DNA of 64,000 nt, taken from Natronospira sp. (GTDB lineage Bacteria > Pseudomonadota > Gammaproteobacteria > Natronospirales > Natronospiraceae). The translations under genes were made by a program, and so were the position numbers. Positions 48,339 through 55,953 of this stretch are shown here, one piece after another. The notes under the pieces were generated by a model. That model saw only the letters and a program-made list of their open reading frames with translations. It did no database searches and had not been told where the DNA came from. The DNA lies in the NCBI GenBank assembly GCA_003558125.1, contig PWMQ01000045.1:21403-85402 (forward strand). The letters run 5' to 3'. Position 1 is the stretch's first letter; every line of letters starts with the position of its first letter.

Positions 48339-49166
48339 ATGGGATCCGAGACGGGACTGACCGCTGCCGGTCGCACTGATACCGGGCGCAAGCGCCCGCA
48401 CAACGAAGACGCTATCCGTCTGGAGCCAGGACTGGGCCTTCTGGTTCTGGCCGACGGCATGGGCGGCTATAGCGCCGGGGAAGTCGCCAGTCAGATCGCC
48501 GTGGACACGGTGGTGAGTACAGTCCGAAATGCCAGCCCCCTGGAACGGGGTGATCGCCTCCTCGAGGAAGCCTTCCAGAAAGCCAACCGCAGCATTCTCG
48601 ATACCGCCCGCTCCGACCCGGAGCGTCAGGGTATGGGCACGACCATCGTGGCCTGCCTGTTCCGCCGCCGCCGGGTCACCATTGGCCATGTGGGTGACTC
48701 CCGAGCATATCGACTGCGGCGAGGGCGAATGGAGCAACTGACTACCGACCACTCTCTCAATCAGGAATTGCTGGACCGGGGCTACTACACCCGCATGGAA
48801 GCTCGCCGTGCCGGCAATCGGCACGTCATCACCCGAGCCCTTGGCGTGAGAGAAAGCGTGGATGTGAGCCTGCGGGAAGAGTCGGTGGCCGAAGGTGATC
48901 TCTTCATGCTTTGCTCCGACGGCCTGACAGACATGATGGATGATCATAGTATCCGCTATGCCCTGGAATCCCGATCCGGGGCACTGGAAGAACTGGCGGA
49001 CAGCCTGGTGGACCGAGCCAATGAGTTGGGCGGCCGGGACAATATATCCGTCATTCTGACCCTGGCTGGCGCCGGCAGCGCCAGCGAACGGCGGCCGCTT
49101 CTGTCCCGGTTTCGGGATAGACTGCAAAAGCTCTTCCGCCGGGAAGGGAACCCCGCCGATATTTGA
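48339..49166 (+). CDS. PP2C-family protein Ser/Thr phosphatase
   Basis: 275 residues. Metal-binding motifs: GRKRPHNEDAI, VLADGMGGYSAGEVAS, GHVGDSRAYRLRRGRMEQLTTDHS, LCSDGLTDMMDD and GGRDNISVILT. These are the standard aspartates for two Mn/Mg ions. No membrane helix; the C-terminal tail is basic (RFRDRLQKLFRREG). GGAAGGG precedes the ATG. Paired with an FHA-domain gene 48 bp downstream. No Ser/Thr kinase gene is in the window. Confidence 0.94.
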   Translation: MGSETGLTAAGRTDTGRKRPHNEDAIRLEPGLGLLVLADGMGGYSAGEVASQIAVDTVVSTVRNASPLERGDRLLEEAFQKANRSILDTARSDPERQGMGTTIVACLFRRRRVTIGHVGDSRAYRLRRGRMEQLTTDHSLNQELLDRGYYTRMEARRAGNRHVITRALGVRESVDVSLREESVAEGDLFMLCSDGLTDMMDDHSIRYALESRSGALEELADSLVDRANELGGRDNISVILTLAGAGSASERRPLLSRFRDRLQKLFRREGNPADI

Positions 49167-49214
49167 ACATGGTGCTGATTCGGCACCCATCTTGATCCAA
49201 AGGGGTATTTTCTG

Positions 49215-49862
49215 ATGGCAAAGCTTGTCGTGCATTACCGTGATCAGCTGTTTGGAGAGTTTGATCTTGGCCAGCGCCTGACCCTGGGCCGACAGGAAGA
49301 TAATGATATCCATCTGGATGATGGCGCGGTCAGTGGGCATCACGCCTTGGTGGAACAACGGGGCGACCACTTCTGTATCGAAGACCTGGGCAGTACCAAT
49401 GGCACCCGTCTGGATGGACGGCGTATTCGTCGGGTGGGCTTGCGGGATGGCGATGAATTCGGCATCGGGCATTTCCGCATCCGTTTCGAAGGGCCCAGTG
49501 CCCCGCCCAGTTTCCAGGACACCATGATTCTCAAGCTGGACGATATTGCGGGTGGCCGCGAAGCCATTCAAAAAGAGCAGACCAGTGAGCTCAATGGCAA
49601 GAGCAAGGCAAACGCTCGCATCGAAGTCCTTGATGGCGAAAATGCCGGCGAAACCCTCTTTCTGGAGGAGGATGTCACCACCATAGGCGTCCCCGGACGC
49701 CAGGTGGCAGCAGTAAGCCACCGACGGGACGGCTTTTACCTGGTCCCCGTGGACGGCGGCACCCCCAAGGTCAATGGCCGCGACAACGGCCCCCGCTCCT
49801 GCCGCCTGAACAACGGCGACGAACTGGAAGTCGCGGGCGTGCGACTGGCCTTCAGGCAATAA
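49215..49862 (+). CDS. Tandem FHA-domain protein
   Basis: 215 residues. The first FHA domain (about 20-95) is complete: LTLGRQEDNDIHLDD, VSGHHALVEQ, and EDLGSTNGTRLDGRRI, with the phosphothreonine-binding Arg, Ser and Asn. The second half (about 135-214) looks like a degenerate FHA: TIGVPGRQVAAVSHRRDGFYL and PKVNGRDNGPRSCRLNNGDELEVAGVRLAF. It lacks the STNG motif. FHA domains read phosphothreonine, so this is probably the adaptor of the PP2C neighbour. Confidence 0.9.
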   Translation: MAKLVVHYRDQLFGEFDLGQRLTLGRQEDNDIHLDDGAVSGHHALVEQRGDHFCIEDLGSTNGTRLDGRRIRRVGLRDGDEFGIGHFRIRFEGPSAPPSFQDTMILKLDDIAGGREAIQKEQTSELNGKSKANARIEVLDGENAGETLFLEEDVTTIGVPGRQVAAVSHRRDGFYLVPVDGGTPKVNGRDNGPRSCRLNNGDELEVAGVRLAFRQ

Positions 49863-49865
49863 GGG

Positions 49866-50150
49866 CCATCTCGCACAGAAATTCGATAAAAATCAAAGGC
49901 GGCCTCGCGCAAAGACGCCAAGCCGCAAAGAAATTCAAAAGCGGGGCCTCGCGCAGAGTGCGCCAAGGACGCCAAGAATTATACAGTTGAGTTGTTGGAG
50001 AGTCTGGAACCTCGATTGAAGCCCGGCAGCCATTACCCCCGCCAAAACAATAAGAAATTCTTTCTTTGCGACCTTGGCGCACTCTGCGCGAGGCAAAATT
50101 TTTTGGTTTTTCTTAGCGTCTTGGCGTCTTTGCGCGAGGCATTCTTTTGA
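49866..50150. repeat. Nested inverted-arm element, CTCGCGCAAAGACGC family (copy 2)
   Basis: This fills the 323-bp gap between the FHA gene and alr. Outer arms: CCTCGCGCAAAGACGCCAAG and its inverse, CTTGGCGTCTTTGCGCGAGG. Inner arms: CCTCGCGCAGAGTGCGCCAA and GGCGCACTCTGCGCGAGG. The core shares GTTGTTGGAGAG and CCTCGATTGAAGCC with copy 1. Each copy's arms match each other better than they match the other copy. It begins about four bases after the FHA stop. No reading frame or RNA gene is seen. Confidence 0.85.
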
Positions 50151-50185
50151 ATTTCTTAGCACTGCCGTGCCTCTGCGGATGCCCT

Positions 50186-51259
50186 TCACTCGACGTCGAA
50201 CTTGACCCGGCGGGTGACGCCGCAGAGGAGCTCGTAGGGAATGGTGCCGGCATGGCGGGCGACGGTTTCCACCGGAAGGTCAGCGCCCCAGAGGATAACC
50301 TCGTCCCCCACTCCGGCTTCAGGGTGATCACTCAAGTCCACGGTAATCATGTCCATTGAGACCCGACCGATGACCCGGCTGAGACGGCCATTGACCAGGA
50401 CCGGAGTGCCATTGGCCACATGCCAGGGATAGCCGTCTCCATAACCAATGGCGGCTACGCCAAGCCGCATGTCCCTGGGTGAGGACCAGCCACCGCCGTA
50501 GCCCACACGACCACCCTTCTCCACCCATTTGACGGCAATCAGCTCGGTGCTGACCGTCATGGCTGGCTTGAGCCCGATGTCCTGGCCGCAGCGATCCGTG
50601 AAAGGCGTGACGCCATAAAGGATGATTCCCGGGCGAATCCAGTCCTGACGGGATTGGGGCCAGTCCACAACCCCGGCGGAATTGGCGATGGAACGCTCCC
50701 CGGGCCAGTCCTGCACCAGCTTGAGAAAACGATCAATCTGACCCGCCGGGTCGGGCGTGCCATCCTTCTCGTCAGCCGAGGCCAGATGGGTCATGTAGCG
50801 CAAGGGGCCTTCAGCCAACCCCTGGCGCTGAACGCGTTCACGGATGGCGGGTGCATCCTCCGGACGAAAACCCAGGCGATGCATACCGGTATCAATCTTC
50901 AGCCACAGCTTCTGAGGAAGGCCGGCAGACTCCAGCAAGGCCAGTTGAGCGGGGTCATGCAGCACCATCTCGAAGCCGTTATCCCGCACCACGGGGATCT
51001 CGCTCGCCCGGTGGATGCCTTCCAGCAGGATGACGGGATGACTGAGACCGGCGGAACGAATTTCCAGTGCCTCTTCCAGGCAGGCAACCGCAAATGCATC
51101 CGCGCCCTTCAGCGCTCGCGCTGCATCCACCAGGCCATGGCCATAACCATTGGCCTTGATGCAGGCCATGACCCTGGAATCGGGGGCAATCTCCCGCACC
51201 CGGGTGAGATTGTGTCGGATGGCATCAGTGTTGATTCGCGCCCGCGTGGCCCGCGTCAT
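50186..51259 (-). CDS. alr: Alanine racemase
   Basis: 357 residues. PLP lysine in MACIKANGYGHG, catalytic Tyr region GRVGYGGGWSSPRD, and substrate loop RVSMDMITVDLSDHP. It makes D-alanine for peptidoglycan. GGGGAAAG precedes the ATG. Last in the rpsF-dnaB-alr run. Confidence 0.97.
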   Translation of the reverse strand: MTRATRARINTDAIRHNLTRVREIAPDSRVMACIKANGYGHGLVDAARALKGADAFAVACLEEALEIRSAGLSHPVILLEGIHRASEIPVVRDNGFEMVLHDPAQLALLESAGLPQKLWLKIDTGMHRLGFRPEDAPAIRERVQRQGLAEGPLRYMTHLASADEKDGTPDPAGQIDRFLKLVQDWPGERSIANSAGVVDWPQSRQDWIRPGIILYGVTPFTDRCGQDIGLKPAMTVSTELIAVKWVEKGGRVGYGGGWSSPRDMRLGVAAIGYGDGYPWHVANGTPVLVNGRLSRVIGRVSMDMITVDLSDHPEAGVGDEVILWGADLPVETVARHAGTIPYELLCGVTRRVKFDVE

Positions 51260-51315
51260 GTCAGTGCTTTCCCCAGCTATTCAGTACAGATCGCTTCCCC
51301 CGCCTGCTCGCCCGC

Positions 51316-52704
51316 TCAGTACTCCTCCATGTACTCTTCGCTGATGTAATTCTCGAAGCGGGTGTAGCTGCCCAGGAAGGTGGTGATGGCCTTGCCGGTG
51401 GGGCCGTTTCGTTGTTTCTCAATAATCAGCTCGGCCATGCCCTTGTGCTGCGTGTCCGGATTATAGACCTCGTCCCGGTAGATGAAGACGATGACGTCGG
51501 CATCCTGCTCGATACTCCCGGATTCACGCAGGTCGGCCATTTTCGGGCGCTTGTCGGGGCGCTGTTCCAGGTTGCGGTTGAGCTGGGAGAGGGCAATTAC
51601 CGGGACGTTAAGCTCCTTGGCCAGGGCCTTGAGCCCCCGGGAGATTTCCGAGATTTCGTTGGTCCGGTTCTCTGACATCCCCGCCACCCGCATCAGCTGC
51701 AGGTAGTCCACCACCACCAGACCCAGACCGTGCTCGCGCTTGATGCGCCGGCAACGTGCCCGCAGCTCCGTCGGCGTCAGGGCCGGGGTATCGTCGATGA
51801 AAATGGGCGCCTCGGACATGAGGGCCACGGCGGAGGTGATCCGCGGCCAGTCTTCCTCGGAAATATCCCCGGTGCGCACCTTGGACTGGTCCACCCGACC
51901 CAGGGAGGAAATCATGCGCATGGCCAACTGGTCGCCGGACATTTCCATGGAAAAGATGGCCACCGGCTGCTTGGCCTGAATCGCCGCATGCTCGGCGAAG
52001 TTCATGGCCAGAGAGGTCTTGCCCATGGAGGGACGGGCGGCCAGGATGATCAGGTCGCTGGGCTGCAGCCCGGACGTCATTTCATCGAACTTGTCGATCC
52101 CCGAGGGAATGCCCGTGGTGTCGGCATCCGAGTGGATAAGCTCGTCGATGCGATCCACCGCCTGACGCAACAGGTCCTTGATGGGGCTGTAGGTCTGGCT
52201 GCGCCGCATGCCCTGCTCGGCGATCTCGAAGACCCGCTTTTCAGCCTCCTCGATCAATTCCTTGCTGTCGCGGCCGTCCGGGGCGAAGGCGCTCTCGGAG
52301 AGTTCATGGCCGATCCGGATCAGCTGCCGCAGCACCGAGCGTTCCCGCACGATATCGGCATAGGCGCGCACATTGGCCGCGCTCGGCGTGTCCTTGGCCA
52401 GGGCACCGAGATAGGCCAGCCCGCCGGCCTCTTCCAGCTCGCCGGTCTTTTCCAGGTACTCGGAGACGGTGACCGCGTCAGAGGGGTCGCCACGGTCGGA
52501 GAGACGGGCCAGGGCCCGGAAGATGATCTGGTGATTGCGGCGATAGAAATCGCCGTCGGAGAGCCGGTCCGCCACCTGGTCCCAGGTGCTGTTGTCCAGC
52601 ATCAGGGCTCCGAGAACCGATTGCTCGGCCTCGATGGAATGGGGCGGAACCTTGAGCGCGTCCGCCTGCTCCGAATTGGGCAAGGATTCAGCCGAACCGA
52701 CCAT
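51316..52704 (-). CDS. dnaB: Replicative DNA helicase DnaB
   Basis: 462 residues. N-terminal primase-interacting domain (PPHSIEAEQSVLGALMLD), RecA-like C-terminal domain with Walker A LAARPSMGKTSLAMNFAE, Walker B LVVVDYLQLM, and SQLNRNLEQRPDKRPKMADLRESG (in part). Hexameric fork helicase. No intein is visible, unlike many dnaB genes. GGGGAGG precedes the ATG. Confidence 0.98.
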   Translation of the reverse strand: MVGSAESLPNSEQADALKVPPHSIEAEQSVLGALMLDNSTWDQVADRLSDGDFYRRNHQIIFRALARLSDRGDPSDAVTVSEYLEKTGELEEAGGLAYLGALAKDTPSAANVRAYADIVRERSVLRQLIRIGHELSESAFAPDGRDSKELIEEAEKRVFEIAEQGMRRSQTYSPIKDLLRQAVDRIDELIHSDADTTGIPSGIDKFDEMTSGLQPSDLIILAARPSMGKTSLAMNFAEHAAIQAKQPVAIFSMEMSGDQLAMRMISSLGRVDQSKVRTGDISEEDWPRITSAVALMSEAPIFIDDTPALTPTELRARCRRIKREHGLGLVVVDYLQLMRVAGMSENRTNEISEISRGLKALAKELNVPVIALSQLNRNLEQRPDKRPKMADLRESGSIEQDADVIVFIYRDEVYNPDTQHKGMAELIIEKQRNGPTGKAITTFLGSYTRFENYISEEYMEEY

Positions 52705-52816
52705 TGCGCCTCCCCGACGAACAAGCGGACTGAAAGAAGCGGCCGGGCGCAGCTGCCCGGCAATTGAGTCCGTGGTCGGCAGGCGCCGACCACGGACTCA
52801 CAGTATCACGCCTGGA

Positions 52817-53266
52817 TCACTCTTCGCCGATGACGTTGACCGTGATGGTCACGTCGACGTCGGAGTGCAGGTGGATGTCCACCTGGTGCTCGCCGACCAC
52901 GCGAATGGGGCCGTCGTGCATGCGGATTTCCTTGCGCTCGACCTCGTGCCCCTGCTCATTGAGCACGGCCTCGATGTCGATGGGACCCACGGAGCCGAAC
53001 AGCTTGCCTTCAGAGCCCGCATTGGCGGTGATCTCCAGGCTCAGGCCTTCCAGCTTCTCGGCCCGGGCCTTGGCGGCCTCCAGGGCCTCGGCGGCCTGCT
53101 TTTCCAGCTCGGCGCGGCGGGCCTCAAACTCGGCGATGTTTTCCTTGGTCGCCGGCTTGGCAATGCCGTAGGGGATAAGATAGTTGCGGCCATAACCGGG
53201 CTTGACGGTCACGCGGTCGCCCAGGCCACCCAGATTTTCAACCTTGTCGAGAAGTATGACTTCCAT
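52817..53266 (-). CDS. rplI: 50S ribosomal protein L9
   Basis: 149 residues. Starts MEVILLDKVENLGGLGDRVTVKPGYGRNYLIP (family signature) with the long helix AEFEARRAELEKQAAEALEAAKARAEKL and C-terminal domain. Fourth gene of the rpsF operon. Confidence 0.98.
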   Translation of the reverse strand: MEVILLDKVENLGGLGDRVTVKPGYGRNYLIPYGIAKPATKENIAEFEARRAELEKQAAEALEAAKARAEKLEGLSLEITANAGSEGKLFGSVGPIDIEAVLNEQGHEVERKEIRMHDGPIRVVGEHQVDIHLHSDVDVTITVNVIGEE

Positions 53267-53290
53267 AACATCTACCTGATGGTTCTGCGG

Positions 53291-54214
53291 TTAATCGTCA
53301 CTGCCGTCACTGACCTGCGGCGCAGGGGCATAACGGCCTCTCAAATCCAGCACATTGTCCAGTATGGCCAGGGCGGCCATGACACTCATCACCGGCACGG
53401 TGAACGGCAGCAGCAGGCCATACACCGGCACCAGCCAAACCCCGCCCAGCTTGCGCCGGTGCACGAAGGCATGGCAGACGGCCAGCCCCTGGAACATCAA
53501 TACCAGGATGGCCACCAAGGCCAGGTTATCCAGCAGGGGCACTGTCGTGGTCACCGCCGCGAGGATGAAAACAACCCCGCCGGTCAGCACGGCAAACTGG
53601 CCGTGGCGCAGCTCGTGAAACTCTGCGCGAAATCCCCCTGGATTATACAGGATCGCCTGCCACCAGCGCCCGAGAATCAGACTGATGATCAGGGCCGCTG
53701 TCAGAGCCGCCGCCATCATACCGGGGACCAGCATGGCCAGACGATCCAGGGCTGCCTCATCGGGCACACCCTGTTCCCGGCCTTCCAGGAAGGGCATGAG
53801 CCACTGGTCAATCATCTCACGGCCCACCTGGCGGGCAGTATCATCGCCGCTGTGCAGGGCCAGGACCACCATGGCGCCGAAAAGCGCCGCCAACTGGAAG
53901 CTTCGCGCCAGGGACGCTGTACGCAACAGTGCCCAAGCCATCACCAGTACCGGCAACCACAGCGACAGTGCAGCCACTGGCAGGACCCAGGGCGGTGCCC
54001 CCAGCATGATCGCAAATGGAATCAAGCCGAGGGCAGCCAGGAAGGCAACGCCCGCGCCCTCGGCGGGCCCCTGGCGAAGCGCCACCAGAGCCACGAGGCC
54101 ACCACCCAGCAGACTCAGCCACTGAATCGCGCCCATCAGCCAAACGCCGATCACGGCCCGCCAGCGGCTGCTCATTATCCAGCCGAGTACCGCCTGCATA
54201 CTGGACTCCGTCAT
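53291..54214 (-). CDS. DUF2232-type membrane protein
   Basis: 307 residues, about eight membrane helices (for example WLMGAIQWLSLLGGGLVALVAL and FAVLTGGVVFILAAVTTTVPLLDNLALVAILVLM). It sits between rpsR and rplI, where Pseudomonas and relatives carry an uncharacterised YybS/DUF2232-type membrane protein. C-terminal YGLLLPFTVPVMSVMAALAILDNVLDLR. Function unknown; cotranscribed with the ribosomal genes. Confidence 0.82.
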   Translation of the reverse strand: MTESSMQAVLGWIMSSRWRAVIGVWLMGAIQWLSLLGGGLVALVALRQGPAEGAGVAFLAALGLIPFAIMLGAPPWVLPVAALSLWLPVLVMAWALLRTASLARSFQLAALFGAMVVLALHSGDDTARQVGREMIDQWLMPFLEGREQGVPDEAALDRLAMLVPGMMAAALTAALIISLILGRWWQAILYNPGGFRAEFHELRHGQFAVLTGGVVFILAAVTTTVPLLDNLALVAILVLMFQGLAVCHAFVHRRKLGGVWLVPVYGLLLPFTVPVMSVMAALAILDNVLDLRGRYAPAPQVSDGSDD

Positions 54215-54246
54215 CCGGTGGCCGGCGATCCGACCACCGGCACCCC

Positions 54247-54477
54247 TTAGTTGGAGTGGCTGTCGGTGTAGGGCAGTAGCGCCAGATAGCGGGCGCGCTT
54301 GACGGCCTTGGACAGCTGACGCTGATAGAAGGCAGCAGTCCCCGTGATCCGGCTCGGGACAATCTTGCCGGTCTCGGTGGTGTAGGCCTTGAGGGTGTTG
54401 AGATCCTTGTAATCGATCTCCTTGACCCCGTCAGCGGTAAAGCGACAGAACTTACGACGGCGGAAAAAACGTGCCAT
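54247..54477 (-). CDS. rpsR: 30S ribosomal protein S18
   Basis: 76 residues. [26 protein letters not shown] at the start, with [30 protein letters not shown] (by its core). Pairs with S6 on the ribosome. Second gene of the operon. Confidence 0.98.
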   Translation of the reverse strand: MARFFRRRKFCRFTADGVKEIDYKDLNTLKAYTTETGKIVPSRITGTAAFYQRQLSKAVKRARYLALLPYTDSHSN

Positions 54478-54516
54478 TGCTCTAACTCCTCTTATATCCG
54501 ATCAGTCAGGCCGCGC

Positions 54517-54870
54517 TCAGGCAGAGGCTGCGGCGGATTCCTTCTCTTCGCTTTCCGATTTGGACAGCGGAGAAGGCTCGGTGACGGCTTCTTCACGGCC
54601 GATGACCAAATGCCGGATGACGGCATCATTGAAGCGGAATGCGGACAGGATCTCGTCCAGAGCTTCCTTGGTGCACTCCACGTTCATCAGCACGTAATGG
54701 GCCTTGAGCACCTTGTTGATCGGATAGGCGAGCTGGCGCCGCCCCCAGTCCTCGAGGCGATGAACCTGGCCCTCGGCGGACTCGATGATCGACTTGTAAC
54801 GATCGATCATGGCCGGGACCTGGTCACTCTGATCCGGATGGGTCAGAAAAACGATTTCGTAATGACGCAT
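54517..54870 (-). CDS. rpsF: 30S ribosomal protein S6
   Basis: 117 residues. [47 protein letters not shown]. The acidic C-terminal tail ([16 protein letters not shown]) is of the kind that is poly-glutamylated in E. coli by RimK. First gene of the operon, preceded by a structured leader. Confidence 0.98.
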   Translation of the reverse strand: MRHYEIVFLTHPDQSDQVPAMIDRYKSIIESAEGQVHRLEDWGRRQLAYPINKVLKAHYVLMNVECTKEALDEILSAFRFNDAVIRHLVIGREEAVTEPSPLSKSESEEKESAAASA

Positions 54871-54955
54871 CTTGCAAAAACTCCCTTCGGGTTCGGCCTC
54901 CCGCAGACGCGGTGAAGCAGAGAGTGCAACGGCCCGCCGGCGGGTTAACGTCGCA

Positions 54956-54986
54956 GAAAAACAAAAGCCCCGGAGCCGGCCCGGGG
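54956..54986 (-). promoter_or_regulatory. Terminator-like hairpin in the rpsF leader (candidate attenuator)
   Basis: CCCCGG (54968-54973) and CCGGGG (54981-54986), with GC-rich pairing in the loop, followed on the minus strand by GCTTTTGTTTTT. It lies downstream of the predicted promoter and about 90 bp before the rpsF start. It could also simply end the rnr-rlmB transcript. A GC palindrome CCCGCCGGCGGG follows in the leader. Confidence 0.55.
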
Positions 54987-54998
54987 ATTAATCGACAA

Positions 54999-55027
54999 AT
55001 TTTAGGGAAAACCGCCGGCGGGCGCAA
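54999..55027 (-). promoter_or_regulatory. Predicted rpsF promoter
   Basis: -35 TTGCGC (55022-55027) and -10 TAAAAT (54999-55004), 17 bp apart, on the minus strand. Confidence 0.5.
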
Positions 55028-55056
55028 GGCCTTTCGACGAAGGGGTGATAGATATA

Positions 55057-55230
55057 GTGAACAGTTCCCAGTGAACAGTGGGGCCGTGCCAGCACCGGCT
55101 GCCGTGCTGCTTCGAAATATCCCTTGCCTACTCAGCACCCACAAAATCCACAGAAAACAGTAGGCGCTCGTGTAGGCACGGCCCCACTGTTCACTGGGAA
55201 CTGTTCACTGGGAACTGTTCACTGGGAACT
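55057..55230. repeat. Palindromic element, AGTGAACAGTTCCC arms, between rlmB and rpsF
   Basis: Left: AGTGAACAGTTCCC, AGTGAACAG, then TGGGGCCGTGCC. Right: GGCACGGCCCCA, then three inverse units CTGTTCACTGGGAA. Core about 95 bp without a gene. The last right-hand unit runs into rlmB and supplies its final codons (Ser-Ser-Gln) and TGA. Confidence 0.88.
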
Positions 55231-55953
55231 CTCCCCCCTCTGCCGCACTGCCTCATACAGGCACACCCCGGCGGTGACCGAGACATTGAGGCTCTCCACC
55301 TGCCCGGCCATGGGCAGGGCGGCGAGGAAATCGCACTGCTCGCGGGTCAAGCGCCGCAAGCCATCGGCTTCGGCACCCATAACAATGGCCAAAGGCCCGG
55401 TTAGATCGGTTTCATAGAGGCTCTGGCCGGCCTCACCGGCCAGTCCCACTGTCCACACACCGGCCTCCTGAAGGCTACGCAGAGCCCGGACCAGATTGGT
55501 AACCGGCAGGAAAGGCACCGTTTCCGCGCCGCCGGCAGCCACTTTACGAGCGGCCGGCGTGAGTGGGCTGGAGCGGTCCTTGGGCACGATTACCGCATCC
55601 ACCCCGGCGGCATCGGCGGTGCGCAGACAGGCACCCAGGTTGTGCGGGTCCTGCACGCCATCCAGCACCAGGAGCAGTAGTGCTTCCCCGGACTCGGCCC
55701 GGGCGACCAGATCATCCAGGTCGGTCACGTTCTCTCCCGGCTCGGCCCGGGCCACCACGCCCTGATGGCGATCGGTGCCGGCAAGGATCGTAAGCTGCTG
55801 CTTGTCAGTGGACAGCACCGGAATCCCCGCCGCCCGGGCCTGATCACTCAACTCACGAATACGCTTGTTGCCGGCAGCCACATGGAGCTCCCGCACCCGC
55901 CCGGCGGCAAGGGCGGCCCGTACCGGGTGGATACCGGCGAGGAACTCCGTCAT
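55219..55953 (-). CDS. rlmB: 23S rRNA (guanosine2251-2'-O)-methyltransferase
   Basis: 244 residues. SpoU family: N-terminal substrate domain (GIHPVRAALAAGRVRELHV), VLDGVQDPHNLGACLRTADAAGVDAVIVPKDRS, GAEADGLRRL, and ALPMAGQVESLNVSVTAGVCLYEAVRQR. Starts inside the last codons of rnr (ATGA overlap), so it is coupled. The final codons and stop come from a 14-nt repeat unit. Confidence 0.97.
   Translation of the reverse strand: MTEFLAGIHPVRAALAAGRVRELHVAAGNKRIRELSDQARAAGIPVLSTDKQQLTILAGTDRHQGVVARAEPGENVTDLDDLVARAESGEALLLLVLDGVQDPHNLGACLRTADAAGVDAVIVPKDRSSPLTPAARKVAAGGAETVPFLPVTNLVRALRSLQEAGVWTVGLAGEAGQSLYETDLTGPLAIVMGAEADGLRRLTREQCDFLAALPMAGQVESLNVSVTAGVCLYEAVRQRGESSQ

Noticed and set aside
48241..48360. 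39-codon frame overlapping the PP2C start
   Set aside because: Starts directly after a stop codon without a ribosome site, and its product looks random. A leader role cannot be excluded but has no support.
48237..49859. 540-residue open frame on the minus strand
   Set aside because: It lies opposite the PP2C and FHA genes, which have full family motifs. Its own translation has no domain and the composition of an antisense frame.
55057..55230. Repeat arrays considered as CRISPR
   Set aside because: Units are 14 nt, without unique spacers, arranged as inverted arms, and no cas gene is near.
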